Shown here piece by piece: positions 10,670 to 19,138 of a stretch of 21,912 bases of DNA (within the stretch, counting starts at the first letter, position 1; each line of letters starts with the position of its first letter). The translations under genes were made by a program, and so were the position numbers. The stretch comes from Antrodiella citrinella (taxonomy: Eukaryota > Basidiomycota > Agaricomycetes > Polyporales > Steccherinaceae), in NCBI GenBank assembly GCA_004802725.1, contig SGPM01000401.1, forward strand, positions 1 through 21,912, given 5' to 3'. The notes beneath the pieces are model-generated. The model was not told the DNA's origin and did no database searches. It saw only the letters and a program-made list of their open reading frames with translations.

Positions 10670-10741
10670 CGGTCAGGAAGTGGAGTGGAGGAACCTGTAG
10701 CCGGTGCCCACCCCGTCAGCGTACTCTGTCGCGAGCTTACC

Positions 10742-13070
10742 ATGGGTCTCCTACGTTCCTCCGTCGCGTCAATCCTCATCTGTGCACCTCTGCTCGCGTC
10801 GGCCAATACTCGCATCGACAGATATGCCATCGTGTCGCGTTACAACCCACATCGCAATGCGTCCAGCCAGACCACGCCTATCCAGGTGGGCAATGGCAAC
10901 TTCGCCTTTGGCGCCGACGTCACAGGTCTTCAAACCTTCTTACCTTGGGCGACGATGTCTTCGTGGGGCTGGAAGAATGACAGTCTTCCTGCAGGAAAGA
11001 CTCAGGCCGACATAGACGACTACAAGGGCGTCAGCTGGCCTTCGCATGGTCGTGATATCGAATACATGTTCGACGGAGAGCCGCTCATGATGCAGTGGAT
11101 GATCTCCAATCCTAACCGTGTCAATCTTGGCCAGGTTGGGTTGCTCTTCGCTGACGGGAACGGGAGTGCGGCGAATGTGACGGAGGCGGATTTGTCGGAC
11201 ATTAGTCAAGATTTGGACTTGTGGACCGGTATCATCACTAGTAGCTTCACCTATCAGGGCAAGAAGATCACGGTACAAACATCCTCTGCGCAGTCCAGCA
11301 GTGCCATCGGTGTCACTGTGACCTCGCCTTTGCTCCAGACGGGACAGCTGGGGATCTTCGTGGACTTCCCTTGGAACGACGGCACCAACAAATTCTCTGC
11401 TCCTTTCGTTGGGACGTTCAGCATGACTAGTAATCATACGACAGCTCTGCGCACCGGAAACGGTCTGGGAGGCAATGTCCAGGCCGAGATAAGCCACACC
11501 CAGGTGAACACCACGTTCTTGACCTCCATCGGCGGCGATGCCTTTTCCATTTTCCGAGTTTCACCTTCGGCACATCGCTACAACATCCTTCCATCTTCTC
11601 AATCTTCGTCGCTCTCTGTGGTCGTTTCGTACTCCCCAGCTGCACTCAAATCTGTTCCAGAGCCCAGCGCTATCGAGTCCGAGTCCAAGGAAGTGTGGAA
11701 CGGATTTTGGTCGTCTAGTGGGTTCGTTGACTTATACACTGGGTCGACGGATTCGCGAGCCGAGGAGTTGCAGAGGAGGGTCATCTTGTCTCGTTACTTG
11801 TTGCACGTCAACGAAGCTGGCGATAACCCGCCCCAGGAGGTGAGTCCTGCCTCTTGCTTTCCACATCCACCTCACTGACGAATTACTTCCGCCTCTTCTG
11901 TCTATAGTCCGGTTTAGTCAACAACGGTTGGGTGAGTACTTTCCGCGCGTGACATCAGACAGCGTACTCACCGCCTTTCCCTAGTACGGCAAATTCCACA
12001 TGGAGATGTTCTTCTGGCATTTGTGTCATTGGGCGCTGTGGAACAACTGGGATCTCCTCGATCGCGCGACCGGCGTATACGCTGAATGGCTCCAGAGTTC
12101 CCTTGAGCGCGCTCAGGTGCAAGAGGGTTACACCTCCGGCGCGCGTTGGTCCAAGATGACGGATCCCACGGGTCGTTCTGCTCCAGGAGAGATCAACGAG
12201 CTCCTTATCTGGCAGCAACCTCATCCCCTCGTCATTGCAACGTACGACTACCGTGCACATAAGACGAGGACAACGTTGGAGAAGTGGAAGGACGTCGTGA
12301 ACGAGACCGCTAACTGGATGGCGGACTTCGCGTGGTTCAACCAGAGCTCCAGTCGATACGACCTTGGTCCCACTATGTATACCGTCGCCGAGGACACCAA
12401 TCCCAACATCACTCGCAACCCTTCCTTTGAACTGTCGTACTGGCGTTTCGGTTTGGACCTAGCCGGGGAGTGGTTTGACCACCTTGGCGAGAAGCAACCG
12501 AGTGCCTGGACACACGTGAAGGAGAATCTTGCGCCGCTCCCTGTAGAAGATGGCCTATACGCAGTCTACGATGGCATTGAAAGTGACTTCTGGACCGACC
12601 CGACGTACATCAACGATCACCCGTCATTGGTTGGTCTGCACGGCTGGCTACCGCTTACCGCCAACGTGAGCTTGGACATTGCGAAGGCCACCGCTGACAA
12701 GGCCTTTACGAGTTGGAATATCAGCAACTGCTGGGGGTGAGTTCTAATTTGTCGCATACATGCGTTTAGTCTAACGTACTTTCATCGCAGATGGGATTTC
12801 CCTATGCTCGCGATGTCCGCTGCTCGGAATGGCGAGCTAGACCAAGCGGTTGAATGGCTCCTTCACCCACTCTTCGAGTTCGATGACGTTGGCATGCCCG
12901 TCGGAGGTGTGCGTGCACCGACACCATACTTCCCCGGATCCGGCTCCCTGTTGTATGCTGTTGCAATGATGGCTGAAGGTTGGGACGGTAGCAAGACCAA
13001 GGCACCTGGTTTCCCTGGAAAGAGTGAAGGATGGAATGTCAGGACGGAAGGAATGAGTCAAGCGCTTTAA
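10742..13070 (+). CDS. Secreted six-hairpin glycosidase-like protein
   Basis: Four exons (10742-11839, 11908-11931, 11985-12736, 12791-13070) give 717 residues. Residues 1-21 form a signal peptide with likely cleavage after ASA, so the protein is secreted; several N-x-S/T sites follow. The N-terminal half is a beta-sandwich-like domain that opens with VGNGNFAFGADVTGLQTF. The C-terminal half has the helical segments typical of an (alpha/alpha)6 barrel, including FHMEMFFWHLCHWALWNNW and a WGWDFPM segment. This is the six-hairpin glycosidase superfamily, related in fold to GH65/GH95-type enzymes. The exact CAZy family and substrate are not clear. Glu in the APGEINELL segment is a candidate acid, but this is only inference. 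Exon 1 is long and GC-rich compared with neighbouring genes, which suggests good expression. A 24-nt exon 2 is notable. Confidence 0.85.
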
Positions 13071-14112
13071 ATTCTCGACGTCGCGGGCTTATTTTATATT
13101 GCATCTTGTTGTTCGTATGATATACCACGGGGTCGCGAGTAGATCCTGTATTTTCAAAACTATTGAGCGTACACTGCAGTACTTTCGGAAAGCAGCTGGA
13201 AACTCAGTACGCGCCTTGAGCCGTGTTCGGAAACGGTGTGCTCTTGTGTATCCCAAAAATATATATGAGCGCACATGTAACCATATCGTCATCATCCGAT
13301 TGGCTCTCATACATATATGAACATTTTTGAAGGTACGCACATGAAATGCATGAACGTACATGATGAACCATCAGAGCGACCGCCGACTCAGACCGGCGTC
13401 GAGATGAAATACTTCGGATTCCTTTTCTGCGGCGCGGTGTTGTGCTTCATACACGAGTATCGCCTTCGTGTTTGGTATTTTCTGGCGTGTACACAGTTCA
13501 GATAACAAACAACACAACAGAGAGTTCGCAACAATATACTAGAGTGGATGATATATACACGGCCAGGTCACGCTATTGAGATAGTCTCAAAATTTCCGAG
13601 CATTAACGTAGATTGATACTCATTTGAGCCAGAGTGAAAAACGTGTGGGTTAAAATAGACTTGAGTGCTCACATTTTCACTTGGTTTCATATCTGTTTGA
13701 GATGAGCTTGAAGTCGGCTCCAGCTGACAAAGCCAGTCCGCGCACCAAACGGAGCGGAAACGCGGAATGAATCGGATAACCCAGGTGCAGCCCGCTCGCG
13801 CCCGACCACCATCCAGTACCCACAGCGCGTTGAAAAGAAAGAGATTGCATTTGAACTACCGTCTACGAGGTATAAGGTACAAGAGTGGCCAGGAGCTACT
13901 AACGAGGTGTCACTACTGAGCCGCCTGACCCTCAACGTTTGTGAGCTCATCAGTCTCGTGGACTCCCCATTCGCTCCGTTGGACTTGAGCCTTGACGACA
14001 GCATTGGCGATGTCAAGTCCGCAATCGACAACGGCGGCTGGCGCTTAGAGTTGCCTTCCTGCGGTGGGTCACCACCGGCGAGCCGTTGTACGCCGAGGAT
14101 CTTGTATGGAAT
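13071..14112. other. Intergenic region after the glycosidase
   Basis: No gene can be supported. AT-rich DNA directly after 13070 probably holds the glycosidase 3' UTR and poly(A) site. From about 13687 to 14110 both strands are open for long stretches (about 140 codons on minus, 70 on plus), but no splice chain, start context or family motif decides between them. Confidence 0.4.
13596..13610 (+). repeat. 15-bp near-direct repeat, right copy
   Basis: CCGAGCATTAACGTA, partner of the copy at 10546-10560, lies about 530 bp beyond the glycosidase stop codon. The ten bases CATTAACGTA are identical in both. No terminal inverted repeats were recognised beside them. Confidence 0.45.
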
Positions 14113-14649
14113 TCAGTGAAGACAACATAACTTGAAGACACCCTGGCAATGGAGGAGTAAGCGATGGTTTGAATGATCACTTATCGAGTGCACTCACCTC
14201 GCAAAGACAAAGCTCAGTCACTAGGTGTGGCAGAGACCCGCAATACTGCTGCGGCTGACGTCGAGCCTCTTGAAAGTGAGCTGGAACACTGCAATCACGA
14301 GTAAGCACTGATAGCGACAGAATATAGTTGAGACTTGGACTTACTTCGCCAAACCCAGTTTGCGAGGCTCAGGAACGACTTCAAGCTGGCCTTTGCACCT
14401 ACAAGAAGAATAAGAGGAGAGCGCGCACTATGGTGTGAATGAGGTATGTTGGCAGCAAATGCGATGAGACACTCACGTTCACGATATCGAGTGACATAGC
14501 AGCCAAAACAGAATGCGTATTGATCCGAATTTCGCTTCTGCCGACACAGGTAAGTGCCACGCAATTGTACGAAGAGATAACAGGCTTACCTCGCTGATTA
14601 TCTGAGCTCCCCGAAGGCGCAGCGAGAGCGCAGGCAATGACGGAAATGA
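14113..14649 (-). CDS. Possible small Cys-containing gene, 5' end unresolved
   Basis: Five short exons can be chained: 14649-14590, 14537-14483, 14398-14345, 14288-14198 and 14142-14113. The first opens with a hydrophobic ISVIACALAAPSG stretch that resembles the end of a secretion signal. The chain ends in LCLCEGVFKLCCLH and a stop, with cysteines clustered at the C-terminus. Phases agree from the first listed exon to the stop. However, the donor of exon 2 (GTGAAC) is weaker than a neighbouring GTGAGT that does not keep this frame, and I could not find a convincing ATG-bearing first exon. It could be a small secreted protein gene or a false chain. No family is recognised. Confidence 0.28.
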
Positions 14650-15798
14650 CTACAACGGACTTCGAGTTAGAGAGAACGAGAGTAATATCAAAAGAACGCA
14701 CTGGCTGGGTACGTCAAGGATGACGGGGAGAATGGTGGCGGCAGTGACCATGACAGGAGGGAATGCCGGAACTGATGTTATGGTGGTGATCTCATCGCGG
14801 GAGACATTGAAAGCGAGTGTTCTAAAACTTCGGGCCTGCAATCATGGCGTTGGCAATTCCGTTCAAGTGATGGCCGCATAACATCTACGTACCGTAAGGG
14901 CAGATGATCATTCTCGAGTGAGGTGTTCATTTGGTGAGAGCTGCGGAGACAACAGCTGTGGAAAGACGTGGACCTGTGTCAGCATAGAACCGAAAATGTT
15001 GAACAAAAATTCTCACCGGTTGGACCGCAGATTTTGCCGATCTCGGTGTCTACAGCACTTCAACAATATATAGATTATATAGGTGTATGCCTGTGTACAA
15101 ATCTTGATAGATAAAGTGAGATTGAGACTCACTCTCGAGAAGAAAAAAGACAAAAATTACTTGCCCTGCTTGCTCCAAATCTGAAGGGCGCACTGGGTTG
15201 TGATCATCACTGATAGTCACTTCTCTCGAGGACTGAGAGAAGTGACGTGTGAGCCTGAGCCTGAGCATGTTGGACGGGATGCAGATGTGTGAAGGCAAAG
15301 TGCAAAGCGACGAGGGGCGTCGTCCGACTCGCAGAAGTTGAACTCAGTTTGTTGATGTTTATTTACGGCGCTTGCCGTATGGTGGGGGTGTCTTGTCTGG
15401 CGCATCTTGTCATTCCTTGCCAGCCTGAACTTGCCTTCACGGCTTAAGGGATGAATCAGTTGCGCTATATACTCCCTTAGAGTAAGGCTGCACTGTTTGT
15501 CCCAGTTCGACAGGTGCCAAGGGCCAAAACAAGATGCTCATTTCAAGCTGCGCAGCCTGCTATCTTCCGACTCTACATACAACTCACCAGACGAGACCTC
15601 GTTGAACTCATGGAGACTGTGCACGGTAATCAAAGACATGGGATTTATGATACGGAATAAGAGATAGTAAGTAAGCTTTAGATGTTCAGGTCAATGTGAT
15701 ACTGATGTGTATGTTTGAATAGATGATTTGTTCTAGAGTTGTATAGACAAGGGGGTCACGGACGTCTTCCCATCAGCTCCCGTTCATGGTGCGGCCAG
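14650..15798. other. Intergenic region with a hairpin
   Basis: Apart from a possible first exon of the small gene just to the left, nothing coding is supported. A perfect inverted repeat at 15216-15246 is the main structure. Short GAGCCT repeats follow at about 15252-15264. The right end should hold the 3' UTR of the 553-residue protein gene, whose stop codon is at 15799-15801. Confidence 0.4.
15216..15246. repeat. Perfect 12-bp inverted repeat
   Basis: GTCACTTCTCTC (15216-15227) and GAGAGAAGTGAC (15235-15246) are exact reverse complements around a 7-nt loop. The repeat lies about 550 bp left of the three-gene block. It could be a hairpin, a dimeric factor site, or a small-element remnant. 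Confidence 0.6.
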
Positions 15799-17876
15799 TC
15801 ATGCAGCCAACAGCGAGCTGAGCTGCATAGGCCCTCTGGATGAAGAACCTGGCATGAATGGCTGAGCTGCGGAAGAGAAAGGAGCTGCGGCAGAGTTTGA
15901 GGGTGTGAGTGACCGTGCGACAGTGTCGTATTTTGCATTGTCCATGCGAATCGACTCGTCGCTATAGCTGGGAGTCGCATTAGCAGGCTATACGTGTGCG
16001 AGAGTAGTATGATCAATGCACGTACGTTTTCCACATCTCGTTCGTCAAGCTACGCCCACGTTCTTTGATTCCATCTGCAAAAAATGCGTCCATCTTGCTC
16101 CAGAAGTCTTCGCCGTTCGGAATTCGACCACCACCACGGCCCTTGCGACGTTTCTTTGAAGTAGCGGTGCTGTCTGCAGTCTCCGTGTCTGACTCGACAT
16201 CGGATGCAGACGATGGCTCAGGCTGCGATGCAATCACAAAGTCGGGGTGCTCCAAGCAGAACCGACGCTACCATAAAAGAAGAATTAGTGAGGTTGCCTG
16301 TTGACGTTGCGACCACGCACGCACCAGGAGCGCTATATGGATCATGAACTTAGGGTCTAGACTCTCTCCGTTCCCTCCGTGCTTGTATTTCATTGCAGAA
16401 GAGTACGTGAAGTTTGAAAGAGCCTCAGCTTGCTTGCCGAAGAGACCCTTAATCAGCTGTAAATGAGATATAAACACAAATGATATGCTTGCGGCTATGA
16501 CATCTCACATCCAAACGGAATCCGTTTCGCACAGACGAACAGACCCGTTTCAGCTCTTTGATGAGGAGTTGTTCTCTTGCAGGTTTACCGAAGACATTAT
16601 TGAATGAGTAGTTGATTGCGTTGGCACGTAGGATTTTCTGTGAGCAAGAACATCATGCACGAGTCAGCTCAGTTGAAATGCCTTCTGTGAAGACAGTACC
16701 TCAGCATCAATGTGCATATTCTTGTACGCTGTCCTCGTGTGTTGATATACAATATCTTGAGCAATCAATCGCATGTTGGCCTATTTTGAATGTCATTGTG
16801 AGCGTGCGTAGTTAAACCGGCACTATAGAGACGTACCCGTTGCTCCTTATTGAAGGTGAATGTGTCTTCAAGTCGGTTGTAAAGGTCCCGCAGCAAATCC
16901 TTCATGCTGATGTCGTCACTTTCTTTGAGACGGTCACGACGCTGACTGTCGGCAGACAGAGATAGTATCGCAGCGAGCATGAAAGCTCGTGTCGCTCGCT
17001 TGATGTGTGATACGTCAGGATCCATGGCACCGAGCTGTATGTCGCGTTTGAATCAAAAATTAGCAAAATGTCCTCAAGTTGAGCTGCAGACAGAAGACAA
17101 TTACCTGATCAAATGTATGCAGAATGTTACTTTGCTCAGTTTCGAGGTTGAGATCTTTGCTGAGCCTATCGAGGTATATAGCCGACATAACGAAGGGTCC
17201 GGGTGCGGTGATCTGAGTGGGAGCCTGACTTGCATTGCGGCGGACGTTGGACTCTGCAGCCGACCGTGCAGGAATAGGAGGTGTGTATGGACGTTCCCGT
17301 GGTTGACCATGTTCAACCTGTTGCTCGCCGCCCTCCTGACCGTCGTGATCAGGACTGGACGGAGTCGTAAATCGTGGTTCAAGCCGAGAGGTGTTCAATT
17401 GGTCGAAGCTTGAATGATAGTCGTATTGTGCGCCACGAGGCGAGACGAGCCCATCATTGGGGTAACGATCTTGCCTGTCGAATGGAGGGTGTTGTGCCGC
17501 AGCGGGAGTAGGACTTGAACGATGGAACATAGCACCTGGAATGAAGTTCTTATCTCAGCAAGTTGACACTTCAATCAAATGTTACGGCTCACTTACCTTG
17601 AGGGACATCGGAACCACGACGTGCTTCAAGTGGTGCCCGAGAGAGAGGGGACGACTGGTACGAGGTGGTGGTAGAACTCAGTGAAGAGCTTGGATAAGCC
17701 TGCGCTCTACCGGCATTGATGTGTGTAACAGATCTAGGGTATAGCGAGGCGAGTGGCGACCCAGGAATGGTCCTTGCATGAGAAGCTCCAGCTCCAAATG
17801 GCAAAGGTTGGTGGACGTGCATGTCGTGGTCACGGTCAAAAGAGTCTTCATGTCGAGAGTCGTTGTGAGTAGACAT
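15799..17876 (-). CDS. Unknown protein of a multicopy Agaricomycete family, transposase-associated?
   Basis: Eight exons (17876-17597, 17535-17105, 17034-16837, 16780-16700, 16637-16509, 16456-16325, 16267-16026, 15967-15799) give 553 residues with every phase consistent and no internal stop. Introns are 52-70 nt. Residues 1 to about 215 are low-complexity, rich in Ser, Pro, His and Arg, and probably disordered. Residues of about 230-420 are helical and charged (for example DISMKDLLRDLYNRLEDTF). Then come an acidic Ser/Thr linker, a basic patch (KKRRKGRGGGR) that could bind DNA or act as a nuclear signal, and GEDFWSKMDAFFADGIKERG. I recall the last motif from many hypothetical proteins of mushroom fungi. 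The Ala/Ser/Pro-rich tail ends at the TGA at 15801-15799. The only in-frame start further upstream is a GTG, so ATG 17876 was chosen. No catalytic motif is recognised. Confidence 0.75.
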
Positions 17877-18212
17877 GACGACGAAGACTGGAGAAGGCCT
17901 TGGCCGCAGAAAGGTGGACACAGAAAAGCAGCTTGAGGTTGTGCGCTGCAGAGGTGTTAAGTTGTCCTAGAAAATATCCGCATTTATAGATACTCGGGGC
18001 ATTGTCGTGATGTGTAAAAATCCTTGTTGAATGCGATTCAACAAGATGAACGTGACGATCAACAATGCGACGCGTCGAGAACGCGTTTGAGGGGGCGCAA
18101 TTTCGTATAAAGGGTGATGAGATAAATTCGGTTTCACCCGCTTTCCGTGTGGCGCAGGCTTCACCGATTGGAAGCCGAAGTCGTGACTCACAACTGCGCA
18201 CTGCTCTGGACC
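17877..18212. promoter_or_regulatory. Compact divergent promoter of the three-gene block
   Basis: These 336 bp separate the start codons of the 553-residue gene (minus, 17876) and the 218-residue gene (plus, 18213). Both must be transcribed from here. No convincing TATA box was found; ATTTATAGA at about 17982 is a weak candidate. The plus start lies in CCATGG, a good initiation context that also reads ATG on the minus strand, but that frame stops after eight codons. Confidence 0.55.
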
Positions 18213-19138
18213 ATGGTGGACGTCAAATCACCTAAGCTTTTGAAGATTGAGCAGTAAGTTCGTCAAAATTCTGTATTGACAAAGCTTGTCACTTACCTTT
18301 GTGCAAATAGGCTTCAAAATGAACCGAGGCTCACAGACTTGATAGACGCAATTCCTGCCACTGCAGTGACTGCACATCGCCCTAAACGTCGTACAGCAAT
18401 CAAGACAACAAAGATTACCTCACAGTAAGCCTTGTGTCATTGATTCTCTTCTAGACTATGTACTGAGTATACTTGTGTAGTTTATTTCGTGAGCACGGTC
18501 CGTTGGATAGCCAAACAACCGACTCGCAATTTGTGCGAGACCTTCTTGGTAACGTTGATGAGGCTGAACAAGGTACTAAGTTAGTTGATCTCCAGTGAAA
18601 GAATATCTCCGCTTACCTTTGACGTAGTTCTCTCCATGGAGTACTTGAATTCCAAGGTTACCGGTGGCGTCAAAGGGGACGAGGCGGAGTTTCAGAGCGC
18701 TCACCACAACGGTAATATCACACTGGTTGACTCAGAGCCCGAATCATCAGCCTCATCACCACCGAAACTAAAGTCATGTACGTACTTACATGCAGTTCTT
18801 TGTGGTTGCAGATACTCACTGTGTTCAGTCCCTACAGTGCGTGCGTCAAGGGACGCAATGGGCCTTACGGTGGAGATGGAAGTAACAGATATAGAGGAGG
18901 CGATCATACAGAAAGTGCGTGAGATGGTCGCACAACAGACCGACCACTATCAACGCACGTTAGAAGATCTACTCATGGACTTGGCTGAGACAAAGACCGA
19001 GTTGAGAAGTACCAAAGATGAGAATAGAAAGCTGGTGAACGCTCTCGAAGACCAGGGTATGTTTATACCGTCAATGGAAGGCTCGCAGTACCCTCTCGAA
19101 CTTTAGTAGAAACTATGACAATATTTGATTTATTCTAA
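18213..19138 (+). CDS. Small coiled-coil protein of unknown function
   Basis: Six exons (18213-18253, 18311-18424, 18481-18572, 18628-18777, 18829-19056, 19107-19138) give 218 residues; introns are 50-57 nt. The N-terminal third is basic (HRPKRRTAIKTTK), the middle acidic and Ser-rich (DSEPESSASSPP). The C-terminus (about 150-208) is a heptad-like coiled coil beginning VTDIEEAIIQKVREMV and ending ENRKLVNALEDQ. It may be a dimerising accessory factor, but I know no named family. The last intron (19057-19106) is debatable. If retained, the protein ends 15 residues later at the TAG that forms its acceptor (19104-19106). If spliced, it ends MTIFDLF with TAA at 19136-19138, overlapping the stop codon of the convergent gene. 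Confidence 0.65.

Larger units (their letters stand above)
10037..10741. promoter_or_regulatory. Divergent upstream region of P450-B and the glycosidase
   Basis: No gene is seen in these 705 bp; open frames are short and lack splice chains. A TATATAA box at 10663-10669 lies 73-79 bp upstream of the glycosidase ATG, a reasonable distance for a fungal core promoter. Two GTGGGG words (about 10371 and 10484) fit the SYGGRG consensus of CreA/Cre1 carbon-repression factors. That would suit a glycosidase, but six-base matches are weak evidence. Confidence 0.5.

Noticed and set aside
10685..10741. Upstream in-frame extension of the glycosidase
   Set aside because: It begins at GTG, not ATG. Starting at ATG 10742 gives a strong initiation context and a proper signal peptide.
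10940..11497. 185-residue open frame on the minus strand
   Set aside because: It lies antisense inside the long first exon of the glycosidase, which has a signal peptide, clear family motifs and consistent splicing; the antisense frame has no recognisable domain.
5359..13070. A secondary-metabolite gene cluster built on the two P450s and the glycosidase
   Set aside because: No terpene synthase, polyketide synthase, peptide synthetase, prenyltransferase or pathway regulator is visible. The P450s look like a simple tandem duplication.
13687..14110. About 140 open codons on minus and about 70 on plus
   Set aside because: Both strands are open, neither has a supported start or splice chain, and no family is recognised. 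Treated as undecided non-coding DNA.
17589..17921. Start of the 553-residue protein at 17921
   Set aside because: The codon there is GTG. The first ATG in frame is 17876.
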